Source: Hyparrhenia diplandra | Lineage: Eukaryota; Streptophyta; Magnoliopsida; Poales; Poaceae | Direction: 5' to 3' | DNA length: 64,000 bases | NCBI GenBank assembly: GCA_015847255.1 | Contig: JADLZK010013158.1 | Location: 62,001-126,000, forward strand | Part shown: in pieces, positions 32,919 through 45,159 of the stretch | Numbering within the stretch: position 1 is the stretch's first letter | How the letters are laid out: the number at the start of each line of letters is the position of its first letter | Made by a program: the position numbers and the translations under genes | The notes under the pieces: model-generated | Databases searched by the model: none | Seen by the model: the letters and a program-made list of their open reading frames with translations, nothing else | What the model was told of the DNA's origin: nothing

Positions 32919-33830
32919 TGAGCTATGGTAATATGTTGAGCTACGGTAATACTGTTATAAAAAAATTTCGGTCCTCAGCGAAAAGATCAATATTTCGGGA
33001 AATTTTGGCGAAATTTCACAAAAAAAATTCACAGGACGTGTCACGTGTATTCTTCAAAGATTTTGGCTTTTGACTTAGGGCACTTGAACTGACGTTTTCT
33101 CCGTAAGTACAAATCATCAAAAGAGAGTAACACCGAAAAATCAAGCGCAGTTATTTATGAGCGCAGTTCAGATACTGGCTATCGGGGAATTATAAACTGA
33201 CAAGGTATAGAAAGGACCAAACTCCAAGAATCCTTGCGATGTAGGTTGGCTCTCAGAGGAACCACGCCAGCTATACCCATCCAGGAAGGATTATGCACAT
33301 TTTGGTTGCAGAACACTGACACAAAGAGCTCAAGTATCAGACCTCTTTTATAAGACATGTAACGAAGATAGAATAGTACTGAGCAAAGTAAAGTCATTGG
33401 GCCATAAAAATACCAGCCCGACTGGCACAATTACAATAACAGATGCAGTTATTCAGATTACATGTTGATCTCATAACCAATCGAGAGAAACTCATGTTTT
33501 ATTGATAGATATAGACACACTTGCACAAAAAAAAAGATAGCGAAACACGTAACAGTAAACAAGTCGTCCGATAGGGCCCAGCAGAGAGGAAGCAAAGCAA
33601 ACTATTTTTCCCACTTCACGAGCTCATCTTGATAACACTCGAAGAACTGTAAACTTAACTCATTTCCATCCTCAAGATGCAGTACCTTTAATTTATGAAC
33701 CACAAAAGATATAGCTAGTTAGAGGCCTGTAGCATAGCACAAAATTGGAGGAACAGAGGGACATTATGTAATAATATTCAAATATCTGTCGAGTCATTAT
33801 ACCTTGCATACTCCCAGCTGTATAAAATCA
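32919..33830. other. Intergenic and 3' flank of NLR-4
   Basis: No gene is seen. AT-rich; near 33,760-33,830 it shows the usual NLR 3'-flank text (attataccttgcat). Confidence 0.5.
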
Positions 33831-35345
33831 TTACCAAGTATACACTTCCAAGTTCTCTCCGTGCAGCTGTCGATGCTGCTCTTGGAGCCCAGGCAACCAC
33901 AGTGACGAAATCTCTTGCATATCCTCTGTCTGAAACAGCTGGCGTAAGTTGTCCAACCTCTCAACACACCTCAAGTTGGCACACTGATGTACACGTAGCT
34001 CTCTTACTTGGGGAAGATTTGAGACCCTCTCTAGGCCTTCACAACCTACGATTAAAAGGGACTCTGAGAGGAAACCGAGGTTCTCCACCACCTTAAGGCT
34101 GTGCACATATCTTAGTGGAGCTCCTTCAAGCTGGTGGCCTCCTGTCTGTCGTGGGAGAGCACTCAGCTTGGGGCAGCGGCCAAGGTCCAACTTCTTCAAT
34201 CGTGGCAGCAGCTGCATCCTTCGAGGTGGGGTGACCCCCTTTTGATTTGCAACAGCCTCATCCTCTGCTCCTTCCATGACTGCTATTGTTGCTTCTTGTC
34301 TTTCTTCATCAATAAAGGACCACTCCTCAAAGTTGGGCATATTCCAGATGAATAACCTTTCAAGCTTGGGGAAAGCTACTGCCTCTATAGATTTAAGATT
34401 ACCCACCTGATATCCAACAAATTCGGATCCAATCCTGGTGACTGCAGTGGCTCCATCAATTTTCAGATATTTCAAGTTGGGGAGCTGACCAATTGGTGGA
34501 AGATGCACACAGGATTTGCAATCTAGGAGCTCCAAGTATTTCAGTGAAGGCAAATGGATAGCAGTATCTAGCCAGGTGGGAAACCTCCGACCAAAGAAAT
34601 TTGTAAAACAAAGATCCTCCAGGTTGCGTGCAGGGATTAGCAAATCAAAGGTTTTCTCAATATTGATTACAGCATCTTCAGAGTATGGCTCATGTGTGTT
34701 ATCAGTGCAATGGAGAATTAATTGTTTGAGGTGTGTTTTGCTTGTTAGCAATGAATCACTACTAGGAGGAACTGCGCTTTCCAGATTGACCATATTTAGC
34801 CTCCTCAACTGCCAAAGGGGGATCCAATTCTTCTAGATTCCATCCTTCTTGAATTCTAGAATTGTTATAAGAGCCACCATGAACTGGAAACCCTTGTAAA
34901 TCATTGAGAAAAGTTAGTCTGCCAACACCTTGTGGAACCTCATTTATTGGTGAGCCCACTAGACCAAGTCGCCTTAAGTTGCATAGCTTAGTTATCCCAG
35001 AAGGAAGACTATGCAATGAATCACACCACTGCAAATTGAGTATTTGAAGGTTTGTGAGACAACAAATGGACTCTGGAAGAAAAGATATGTCTGTCCCATC
35101 AAGGTATAATAATCGTAGATGGATCAAACGTCCAATGCATGGTGGAATATTTTGCATCTGTGAACCTGTCAAATCCAAGAGTCGAATGCATGGAAATCTT
35201 TCAAATACCGCATCATCAACCTTCAAAGACTTTCTCAATAAGTTTGTCCAGGTTCTCACTTTACATTTCCCCTTATCCATTCTAGGTAACACCAACAAAA
35301 CACTCTTCTCTAGATAAATGACAAGCAAGCTGCCTTAATAGATCA
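33831..35345 (-). pseudogene. NLR-4, 3' half: LRR domain (from MHD to stop)
   Basis: This half starts inside the MHD motif at 35,345 (the T of the histidine codon is first on the other side) and reads DLLRQLACHLSREECFVG near 35,330. A deletion then removes the linker before KGKCKVRTWTNL. LRRs follow: RFPCIRLLDLTGSQMQNIPP near 35,190, LPESICCLTNLQILNLQWC near 35,060, GWNLEELDPP near 34,840. An extra base in the G run at 34,817-34,821 shifts the frame there. The reading resumes as RRLNMVNLESAVPPSSDS at 34,800 and runs to a stop at 33,831 (HGENLEVYTW). One local indel changes ALPPQLGQEATSLKEL to ALPRQTGGHQLEGA near 34,140. With 41,369-42,820 it forms one former gene. Confidence 0.9.
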
Positions 35346-36168
35346 CTAGTGTTTGGCGCGCGCCCATGCAAGGGCTTTGGCCGCTGCTTTGTGGATGATT
35401 GAAATAAAAGACAATGAGAAACACGTGTAATCAAGACAGCGACTAACAGAGTTAGGCATCTAATTTTATTCATGCGTCTTGGCTATTAATATAAATCCTG
35501 CTTGTTTCTTTGGCATGTGCAGAGAATTGGAAACAACAAGGCAAATATTCAAATTCATAGCTAATTTATAACGGCGCTCGGGGTAATGGCTGGAAGTTAG
35601 AACATACTGTGAATTTACACAAATTGTAGATGTTGTTACATTGCATAATCTTACATCAACAACTACAGGGCTACCATGGTAAATTTAGAATGGACGGGCA
35701 CCACGGTAAGCAGTCCAAGCTACGAAGACATCTATGCTACATGAAGAGGCGTGCGAGCAATAAATTGAGCTCCGGGCCTCCGGCTCGCAACACCGAAGGT
35801 GCTCGACAGCTGCAGCTCCTCTCCCGCATTTGCTAATGTTGTAGGCCTCAATACCAATGGCCGCTTCTCGTCCGACTCAACACCGGGTGACCCAATGAAA
35901 TAGATGTGGGTGTGAAGTATTAGTACATCGTATAAGACTGTCAAGAGCTTGTGATTGAAATAATTATCAAATAGTGATGGTACCTTAGGAATGAAAAAAC
36001 ATCAAATCTGTTACTCCTAATAAGTTAGGGGTATTTTCAGATATTTTAATGAACTTCCCTGAGAGATCCAATGGTCAATATTTCTACATTTTCCACTCTA
36101 ATGTGGTTTGCATTTGATGCATTCGAATACTATAAGCTAAGAATAACAGGTTTTAGAAAGATACATAC

Positions 36169-36293
36169 CATGAGAATGAACCATTGAGGCAAATAGGAGC
36201 ACTTGGGGTCAGACCGTTGAATGCCCTTCTCCAAGCGCAGCTTCCATTTATTCCAGGTGAGAATGTTTCGAGCTCTTTTACAGGCTGGTACCT
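36169..36293 (-). pseudogene. Exon-like patch inside the Helitron-like insertion
   Basis: Minus strand: an AG acceptor precedes 36,293 and a GT donor (GTATGTATC) follows 36,169. Two frames are open across the patch, one reading RARNILTWNKWKLRLEKGIQ then RSDPKCSYLPQWFILM. The protein is not recognised. It is the best protein-like patch of the insertion together with 37,277-37,401 and 38,889-38,960. Confidence 0.4.
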
Positions 36294-37276
36294 CTGCTTC
36301 TCATGTAAAGATAAAGGTGTTGTAGCCAAACTCGTGCATTAACATCTCAGAAGATAAAGAATCCGATGATTGACTATGCAGGGAACCTCTTTTATATAAA
36401 AAATCGTTCTTTGCTCCGAGTCCGGATGATGACAATGAGATTGAAAGAACAACCTTCAGGTTTATTCCTAAAGCACCAACGGCTTCATTTGTTGGAATAT
36501 CACCATTACAGGTTGATTCCTCCAATATTGGTGTTCAATTTGACACACAGAAAGACCAGCCTTGAAATTGAAATGGGTGGCAACTGGCAAGCACGCTAAG
36601 ATCATGTACCTAATAATGATGTGTTTTGATGGACCCAAATAAACTTGGAAAAGTGCTTCATTTATTCTGACATAGTAACACTTTCAAATCTAGCCACCAA
36701 TCGACGGTGCAAGTCAGCTTTCAGTAACCAACGACTGCATTTGAACTGCTTCTCATGTGCTCAATATCGTTGTAGTCTCATCTAGAGCATAGTAAATTGT
36801 TTTTTGATGCACTGAAGTTCCATTTTCATTATTGTATCATGCATTTAGCAAACAGGAACAGCGAAAATGGATCCACCAAATTTAGAAAAAAAAAAAGTAA
36901 AATGTAGTAGAAAAGGGCTAATGCACATTTATGGAACCCTAACCATGGATGCGTATGGACTAAACCTCAGCAAGGGTTAAGAGCAGTTCACAACAGCGGT
37001 AAGTGTGCTTTGCAATATTTATTAGGGACATAAAAATTGGGGAGCTCAAAGAATGATGTAAGCAACCATAACAATTCAGTGGCATGGCCTTGCTTTCCAT
37101 GGTTCAAAACAAAGGAGAATGATAACAGGAGAACCCAAGCTCCAGGATGAAAACCCAAATTCCATTCTATTAAGCCTAACAATAATTTTGAGGTTTTAGA
37201 TATAATCTTTAAATTGTTCCTATGTTAAAAAAAGGAACTCTGAGGCTGTCTGAGTAGCCGTGGAAATAACAATTAC

Positions 37277-37401
37277 CAGAGGTGATGTAGTTGGTTTTGA
37301 TGAATTGTAGAGAATAACCAGCAAGCGGCTTTAGGTTGCCACTGACGGCCATGGCAGCCTTCTCCTCCAACCCCAGGAGTTCAAATGACATCCTTGGAAT
37401 A
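37277..37401 (-). pseudogene. Exon-like patch inside the Helitron-like insertion
   Basis: 125 bases between an AG acceptor and GTAATTG donor on the minus strand, reading IPRMSFELLGLEEKAAMAVS then GNLKPLAGYSLQFIKTNYIT. It is GC-richer than its surroundings. Family unknown. Confidence 0.45.
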
Positions 37402-38054
37402 CTGAAAGATAATGCCACCAATTAGCATATGAGAGACGTAGAAGAAAGGCATCAATTACTAAACTTAATCAGCAATAGGTCCAAGTAAATAACTATACAT
37501 GACATTACTGTAAGGAAGTTGAACCTGCATATATATATGAAAGGAGTACCAACAAAGATGATAAGCTGGGTACACACATGGACACCTATAAAGCATGGCA
37601 TTGTGCCATGAATAAAACAGTGACATAATAGGTGCCTGAAATCCATGTGGCCAAATACAATGAGGGGTGGATATATGGAAAAAAGTAAAGTAAACTGCAC
37701 GTAATAAGTAGGTTAAGTGCAACACTAATACAAATAGGATATCCAGGCTGAAAGTTCTATGTTAACTTCTATAGCCAATTTTTCCTAAATGCTACCATAA
37801 AATTCTATATTCTATAGATATGAACAATTCATCTTATTCTTTCTTGGATATACACACATGCAAAATTAAAGCACAAATATATTAACCGGCATTTCAGGTT
37901 AACCTAAGAACTTTCACAAGGGAAAGATAAGCAAAAAAGAATTATGTATACTTGCTTCACATCAACCGAAGATGACTTCAAGAAATGGAAATAATGGATC
38001 TTCCATATTAGCACAACCATATTGAGGCTGTCCGAGTCCACGTGTGCGTAAAAC

Positions 38055-38185
38055 AATGTTAATTAAAGTATTCTAAAGATTAGCACATACTAACTGGCTA
38101 ACTCGTAGGTCAAAATGTCAATGCAAACTCTCCATAAGATTAGCACATACTAATTGGCTAACTCATATGTATAGAAACAATGTTA
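38055..38185. repeat. Two-copy 60-base tandem repeat
   Basis: agattagcacatacta followed by a near-identical ctggctaactc occurs at 38,077 and again at 38,137 (60-base period), with similar text around it (aacaatgtta). Confidence 0.7.
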
Positions 38186-38409
38186 CTTGGAGCATCATTT
38201 AACTGCAAAATAACTTGGTATATTTGTTCTAGAACAACACAATCATTAAAACAGATGCCGAACTCATATCCAAAGACTAAGAAGTTGACATTACAACATT
38301 CATTATGACATAATAGTACATGCTGCAACCTCTTATGCGGTAAAATTATTTTTTGGACCAGCCTGCATTCATTATCCCTTTGCATTAGAACCGGCCAGCT
38401 GACCCTCAC

Positions 38410-38447
38410 CGCATAGGATTGCTGCAGGCGGCTTGCCCGAGCGAAGC
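38410..38447 (-). pseudogene. Short exon-like patch (GC-rich)
   Basis: 38 bases between AG and GTGAGGG on the minus strand in an AT-rich background (GCTTCGCTCGGGCAAGCCGC...). Too short to identify. Confidence 0.3.
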
Positions 38448-38888
38448 CTATCAAGTATATAAATTAGTTTTCAAATAGCGATATCCCGGGACTGGTGGTC
38501 GACCCAAACTCCATCGTTGTAACGGAGGGAAAAACTAATAAGTACACCAAACCAATAATCCTATGAAATCGGTGGGGCGGCATAATCCGCACAAGCGTAA
38601 AAAAGCATCTCAAACTTTGAACCAGAAAGTGGTAATGCTCATGTCAGCAAGTTAATGGAAACATTGCTGCACAAGGTTGCAGGTAAGTGATTTTTTACCT
38701 AGGCCGTTAACTTTTCATTACAATTATATGGATTTATCCAAATTTAAAAAAAAAACACTTGCAATGATGTAAGTTTGGACCACTTATTAAGAGAATGTAG
38801 AATAGATCTGCTCAATATCACCTGAGCTATATTTAAGTAAAAGGAAGAACCAATATGTAAATGCAAATCAATGGTGATAAGGACACAC

Positions 38889-38960
38889 CTTCCATTTCGG
38901 GATTTTCACATTCTTTGGAGTAAAATACTTCAGCGCCATACTGTTTTCATAAGCTGGAAC
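38889..38960 (-). pseudogene. Exon-like patch of exactly 24 codons
   Basis: 72 bases between an acceptor (GTGCAG) and a donor (GTGTGTCC) on the minus strand, open throughout: VPAYENSMALKYFTPKNVKI then PKWK. Length divisible by three and clean splice borders suggest a captured exon. Protein not recognised. Confidence 0.5.
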
Positions 38961-39258
38961 CTGCACATTGGAATCTTTGTTCTCAAAGTGAACCATAAAG
39001 AAGATTAGAAGACTACCTCTATAGCCTATGGTATATGAAGGTTGTAATCAAATCTCGATTAGAGGGAAAGGAGGTGGCAGCACCATTGGCGATTGACGCT
39101 GGTCAGGAGAGGTGATGTGATGAAGGCGCCGCTGCCATTAATTCCTGGGACACATGGGCATCCTCCACCTCTGGGACCTGAGAGCGGAAAGGATCAAGGT
39201 TGAACAGACGATTAATAAGAGAGAGGGATGAATCTCTCACCAAGACAGCGGCAGGTAC

Positions 39259-39358
39259 CTAAGGACGCCCGGGAATCCTATGGTTGACGGAGGAGATGAG
39301 GATGACCTCGAAGGCATGCGCCAAGTGATCTAGGTAATGACGAATCACTTTGTTGAAC
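39259..39358 (-). pseudogene. Exon-like patch inside the Helitron-like insertion
   Basis: 100 bases between TTTGCAG and GTACC on the minus strand, reading FNKVIRHYLDHLAHAFEVIL then ISSVNHRIPGRP in one frame. Further GC-rich text (minus strand, near 39,180-39,120) may be the next exon. Protein not recognised. Confidence 0.4.
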
Positions 39359-39389
39359 CTGCAAAGGTTGATGTAGTTTCAGATAGAAT

Positions 39390-40860
39390 TATAGAAGGTC
39401 TGGCGTGCTTCGTATTGAGTAATCGGAAAACTGAACTTTAATGTTCCCGCAAAGGTTGATGTAGTGATTTTGTGCGCGCCCATGCCACAAGAAGGAACTT
39501 GAATCATAGCATAAAAATGCATCCATGCTAATCAGCTCACATACGAAAAAACAAAAGGCTTCCAAAGGACCGACTCTTCGGGTCCAAGCCTTATGACCCC
39601 CATTTTTCTTTAGATGATTGCCCATCTTTGGTGCCCATTCCTAGTCCAAGATCAGATCCCGCATTCATAGCAAATTGCAAAATGGGAAAAATGGATCAAG
39701 GAAACTTAAGGCAAAATGAAGGAATATTTCCAACATTTGTTTCCATTAACTTGCTTTGTTGATTTGGTACACCCATGCTTTGAACTCATCAGTATGTATT
39801 TTATTTATTTCTTGCCACCGCACCGCATAAGCAATTCATTTGGTGGTAATTTACTCTTACAAAAAAAAATAGACACCCTCGGTGAGTCGTCATCTACCTC
39901 TTGCAATTTAGTGACTGTCTACTATGGCTTCGACCAATATTAGGGACACCAGTTTGCATCGTATTGTACAAGCTACATTTTAAAATCTGATTACCAAATT
40001 TCATTCGAGTTTATAACCTCCTATGTGATTTTACAAAAGGATAACCGACTCATCGTATACATGAATTCTACTATATAACTCTAGCGAATAGGAATATGGA
40101 TGTCAAGATGCTCTATTGAATTGAGAAACTTCATATGGCCTTACGAAAGGCTAAAGATTTCCTAATATTCAGCTTAATGCAATAGTTCAACGCCTTTGGG
40201 CTTCATTTTTATTTACTACACATACAACCGTGAAATTTTTTGGTACAAAAATTTTCATCTAAATATATGACTCGTGCTTTGAAGCATGATAGGTTGCATC
40301 CTTCCTCCTCGAACTTTACTTGTCTTTCTAACTAACAAATGTATTTGCCTACCGGATGTGCAATTCCATGCAAATGTTCACTAAAACTAAACTCAAATGT
40401 ATGGCCACAAAATTTAATATTTTTAACCAAACTACAACCTAAAGCTACATACTCTTACAGGCACTTCGAATTGTCACCATCAACACAATGTTATTTTAGC
40501 TATGGACGTGCTACAAACGGAATCTCGATGTACAGATTTAAAATGTTTTCCCATCTCTTTTTTGCTTTCATGTCTTCAACCCAAGCTTTCATCACCAAAT
40601 AATTTTTGGGGTATTTTGTGTCACAAAGTTTGTTCTTAGCACCGCTAGTTTTCCCTAATTTGTATATGGACTTCCAAAAGCTTATAGTAAGAAAATATAA
40701 GAAAATATGACTAAAACATAGGGAAAATCACAGATCCAATTTATTTGTCTAGTATGACAAGCAACATAAAACATGTCACTATGACACCGACATTACGAAT
40801 CTAGGAATTCTATTAGCTTCAGCAAAAAATAGACACCAAGGCGTCACATAGTGAAGAAAG
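39390..40860. other. Interior of the insertion without recognisable content
   Basis: AT-rich; one direct repeat of gcaaaggttgatgtagt lies at 39,361 and 39,450, overlapping the left end. No gene is seen. Confidence 0.45.
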
Positions 40861-40883
40861 CGGAGTTTAGGGTTTCACTGTAC

Positions 40884-41190
40884 CTAGGGTTTCACGAAAC
40901 AGAGGATTGCACGCGCTGGCTCGTGCGATGAGGCACCGAGGAGGTCGCACAGTCCGGAGGAGAGGGAGGAGGTCGGCCCCACCCCGCGCCGGGCCCGCCC
41001 CGCAGCCGGTGCCACCACCTCACGCCAGCCGCCCGCGAGGGAAGAGTGGGAAGGAGAGGATGAGGATGGGGAGGGAGGAGGAGGGAGGAGGAGGGGGGCC
41101 GCAAGGTAGGGAGAGGCGGAGGTGGATGCGGAGGCGGGGGCAGGAACCGCGGCGGCGCATCGGAGAGACGGGAAAGGGAGAGAAGGTGTC
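40884..41190 (-). pseudogene. GC-rich first-exon-like patch
   Basis: A 300-base GC-rich island. On the minus strand it ends at a plausible donor (CCCTAG followed by GTACAG) and is rich in CTC/TCC repeats like a grass 5' UTR and transit-type first exon. A T21 run at 41,199-41,219 precedes it on the minus strand. Identity unknown; it could be the start of the captured gene. Confidence 0.35.
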
Positions 41191-41368
41191 GTTTCTCTTT
41201 TTTTTTTTTTTTTTTTTTACGGAGAGGAAGGGGAGGGCTATATATATCTGGGCCTACAATGAGCAGTGCAGATCCGAGCGTCCAAGCAAAATCAGGCGGT
41301 CAAAAAAATTTTTACTGTCGTGGACGCCGTGGCCGGGCAGATGCTCCACAGCCAATCTTCTCTTTAAA

Positions 41369-42820
41369 TGCATTCTGCATTGACTGAAGTCAGCGACTAA
41401 ATAATCTGGTTGGAGGAGATTTCGATACATCAACTCAAAGTAATATTCTTCTGCTATATCTTCAAGTAGTTGGTCATCTTGCTCATCCACAAAGCCTTCA
41501 GCGACCCACATCCTCACAATATCACTACGATAAATAACCAAATCTTCAGGCCACAAAGCACAATAGATAAAACACTGCTTCAAATGGTGTGGCAGCTCTT
41601 CGTAACTTAGATACAGAGCACTTGTTATCTCACTAGGAAGTTTAGTCACGGACCAAGCATTTTTTCCTAAAAATCTTCTTCCACTCATTCTCAGTTGGAT
41701 CTTTGCTTGCTAACACTCTAGCAATTACCTTAATTGCAAGAGGAAGACCACCACATCTACGGACAATATCAATCCCTAAATATTGCACATTTTGCACTTC
41801 CTTTTCATCCTTGATCCCCATGCTCCTCCATAGTAACTCCCATCCAACATCCAATGACAATAGATCAACTCGGTGTATATGGTCCGCTCTGGTTTCTCCA
41901 GCAATGTTGTCAGATCGAGTTGTCAAAAGAACTATCCCTGTGGCTGCAGCTTGCAGTGGGATGCTTAGTATATTTGTCCAAACACATCATCTAACACAAG
42001 AAAGAAAGTCTTATCTCGAATGGATGATTCTAGCTAACTTTGGAGCTCATCTATTGATTCATCTTGCATGTATTGTACTTCAATTTTCCGAAGTATCTCC
42101 TTTAAAATAGCTATTTCAGAGAAATCTTTTGGAAACACAAACCCATGCTTGTTTGTTGAAGCTCCCTTTTAGTTTTTGGTCATTGTATATTTTTTTGTGC
42201 TAGTGTTGTCTTACCAACTCCTCCTGTTCCAACGATCGCAAGCTTGTAAGAACTTTTTTCCTTATGCTCAAGAACCAAATCTACTATATTTTTGCAAGCA
42301 TGTGTGACCTCCTTACCAACAAGATTCGGCTCATCAAGGCTAGAACTGCTTCTCTGTTTTGGTACTACTCTTACAGTTGGTTGTGTACTCCTGAGTGAAG
42401 TAAATACTTTATCCTTTGAAATGTTATCAATTCTTTTGTTTAAGTTTTTAATCTTAACAGCAATCTCGCGACGTGTCTGGATATTAGATAAACAGGAGGA
42501 AAGGGAAAGGCCACTGCATGTTTTTGAACTGCACGATGAATAATAATCTGGCAATAGCTTGCTTCCTTTGATTTGGCCAAGTCAATGATATCATCAACGT
42601 CATACATAGCATCTCTTAGTTGACCAAGCCAATTGTTAACAAGAGATTCATTTGTGCTCCTTTGCTCTGCATCATTGAGGAAGTATCGTATTTGCTGCAT
42701 TCTTCTCTGCAGTTCTACGAGCTCTTCTTTGACACCTAAAATTAGTATGGCCTCGTCTGTAACAATCTCTTGCAGCTTTTTGGCGCATGATCCAACAAAA
42801 GATTCAAGTATGGTTGCCAT
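41369..42820 (-). pseudogene. NLR-4, 5' half: coiled coil and NB-ARC up to MHD
   Basis: Start at 42,820 (MATILESFVGSCAKKLQEIV). Coiled coil with NNWLGQLRDAMYDVDDIIDL near 42,640; P-loop GTGGVGKTT near 42,215; kinase-2 FFLVLDDV near 42,000; RNBS-B GIVLLTTRSD near 41,930; GLPLAIKVIARVLASKD near 41,740; ELPHHLKQCFIYCALWPED near 41,580; MWVAEGF near 41,500. It ends in CRM plus the first two bases of the next codon at 41,369. Lesions: one base missing in an A run near 42,567; one extra base in the T run at 42,190-42,196 right after the P-loop; stops and a small deletion around kinase-2 (41,980-42,110); frameshift near 41,670. The gene continues at 35,345 across the insertion. Confidence 0.92.
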
Positions 42821-43484
42821 CAGATCAAGATGTTTTGTAAGATCCTAAGAAAGATTTGTATGCTGGCAATGAATGCGAAAACGTGTTTACTTGGTCCTGC
42901 AATTCCATATGGATTGGAAAACAGAAGTTAATAATACACTGCACATGACAGTGATGGTTGACAAACTGAGTAGTAAGGTAAAGTATTGAGGTATAAACCC
43001 ATGTGTTTGGCTTTCAAGTGTTGTAAGCTAAGGTATATTAGATTGGGAAACTACTAGGAAAAGTTGCACATAAAACCTATAGTAATACTTCCATTAGTTA
43101 ATGGCTTTCAAGTGTTGTCAGATTCCAAGTACATATTGGATGTCTTACCTTAGAAAGCTATCTTCCAACTAGAGTCAATAGAAATCCTCCTGGCATAAAC
43201 AGTTCACTTGGATTGCCAACCCATCCAATGTACTATGTCTATGCCATGCTGATAAAAAGGAAGTCTCATGGAAAACCAATTGATTACGTGTATAGAAGAA
43301 GTTATTGGCCAATCACCCACAAAGAACCAGAGATAACACCGCTAACTAATACTGCAAAAAAGAGAGAATTAAAGGGCAAGCCGCATGCTTGTTAAAAGAA
43401 GAGTTATCACTGTATTTAAGCTATGATGGTGTAGTAGTAATAAGTACCTGATTACTGTTCAACTTATAAGCATGCATGGAGATC
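42821..43484. other. 5' flank of NLR-4
   Basis: Non-coding; aligns with 13,930-14,320 and partly with 59,080-59,320, so the upstream regions of the NLR copies share ancestry. It is interrupted by the LINE at 43,498. Confidence 0.6.
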
Positions 43485-43695
43485 AGTATGTGCTAATTTT
43501 TTTCGCGATCGGGCCGTTCACCCGTTTTTCATTAAGAGGAGGAAAACCAAATCAAGGCGATACAAAGTTCAAAGGAAGAACCAAAAGAAACGAAAAAAAC
43601 GACTAACAGCTAGCTAGCTAACTAAGAAGAGCTAGCAGATGTCGAGAGGACATCCCTAGAACAGAGAGAAACCCGGACTGCCACGCAAGTTAGCA

Positions 43696-45150
43696 CTACA
43701 TTACAACAAATTCATAGAGGGCGACCCAAAGAGCAGTGACCGGCACAAGAGTTTTGAATCCCGCCTGAATCCAAAGATCAGCTTCATCGACCACCGTCTT
43801 CACGATCATGGGAACCGACGCCGAGACGTTTACGAATATCCTTGCGTTTCTCTCCTTCCATAGAATCCATGCAACAAGCGGCAACAAGGTGTCAAAAAGC
43901 CGGGCGGACCTCCTTTGCGAGATGTTCGCGTCGTCTAACCACCACTCCGCGATATTTTCCTCCCGTGTTCGGGCAGAAGGACTGCAGTCCCCGCCGAGCC
44001 AATAGGCGCCACCAAACCTCCCCCGGCAACGACACATCCGAGAAACAAATGTCCACGGGTTTTGACGCCCACGGCTGCAGAGAGAGCCACGAGTCATCAT
44101 CTTGAAGACCATGTCGGTGCCTCCTATCTCCCGCCCGCACACGCCGATGCAAGACAAGCCGAAAAAAGAAGCGCACTCGAAGGGAGCCTTCGTGCGCCAA
44201 AGTTCTTTGGCCCCCCGGGAGAGTAGTTGAACCGTTGAAGAATGCCCTATACGCCGACGGCGGAGTAGGAACCATTCTCGCGACCACTTCCAAACAAATG
44301 CCGGGATTGCAGAGGATCAAGATCGACCCCTTGGGTTAAGTGCCAAACTCTCAAGAACCGTGAGAGCACTCGCGTAGTTGGAGCTCCCACAATGTCGTGG
44401 ACCCAAGTGTTGCTGTCAAGAGCAACTCGAACCGCTTTTCTTTCCAGATTCTTGAGATGGCGACGAAGAGCCGAGGAGCAAAGGTGCCGAGACGGCCGAC
44501 GGTAACCAAATCGTCATCCACATCCCGGGCAGAGCAGCCGTCCCCCCACTACGACCGACATGCTTGCTTGTGCCATCGCCGACGGACCTTTCTTTCTTGT
44601 GAGGAAGTGCTGCCCAAGAGCCGTCTTCATCGGGTCCGCTCTAGCCACGCCCAACGTAACCGGAGAGCCAAGCCAAAGAAGTGAAGGTCGAGGAGTCCAA
44701 GGCCACCATGTCCGTCGGCCGGCATACCACCGCCACGCTAATTTGCATTTGCCGCCCGAGACCGATAGAGTGCCGCCCAAAGGAAACCTCTCCTCGTTCT
44801 TGTCCACCGCGTAATGGCCCACTTGGACATGCAACAAGAGATAGCCGATGCGCGTAGGAATGGCGGAGAGCGTGACTTTGGTGAGCAAAGACGCGACCTC
44901 GAGTGAGCGAGCAAGTCGGCCTTCCATGTCGGTATTCTCGAGGCGACAAAGATCGACCAAAGCTTGCTCATCGACCCGGCGCAGCGCTTTAGAGACAGAG
45001 GCACGCCTGTACAATTTTGCATGGGAACAGCGCGACGGGCAAGGAAAGAACTGGCTGTACCAAAGTAAAAGCTCGGCCTCCGCACACCGATCGGAGTCAC
45101 CGTGCATTTTGGCGGTTAGTCACCATACCGTAGGCGCCGGCGAAGAGCGC
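43696..45150 (-). pseudogene. LINE RT C-terminal and zf-RVT region
   Basis: Decayed C-terminal part. The best segment is 44,157-43,700, with WLDDANISQRRSARLFDTLL, LVAWILWKERNARIF and VVDEADLWIQAGF, the usual end of grass LINE ORF2. The upstream text (45,107-44,514) includes ALRRVDEQALVDLCRLEN and GSPVTLGVARADPMKTALGQ in changing frames. Confidence 0.75.
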
Positions 45151-45159
45151 AGGATTCGC

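Larger units (their letters stand above)
35346..41368 (-). mobile_element. Helitron-like insertion (6.0 kb) splitting NLR-4, with exon-like cargo
   Basis: The insertion lies between A (35,345) and T (41,369) of the NLR histidine codon, with no target duplication. On the minus strand its end reads GCCCTTGCATGGGC (hairpin), GCGCGCCAAACA, then CTAG, followed by host T. A hairpin 12 bases before a terminal CTAG, inserted A^T, is the Helitron 3' signature. The other end begins TTTAAAGAG rather than TC, one transition away from the rule, so that end is less certain. No Rep/helicase is visible. The interior carries several short exon-like patches in the same orientation (listed separately), which is typical of gene-capturing plant Helitrons. 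Confidence 0.72.

Noticed and set aside
38055..38185. Possible CRISPR-like or satellite array
   Set aside because: Only two imperfect 60-base copies without spacers of constant size; a plain local duplication.
33831..42820. Two separate NLR genes (an LRR-only gene and a CC-NB-ARC-only gene)
   Set aside because: The two ends join perfectly inside one codon; the separation is due to the insertion at 35,346-41,368.
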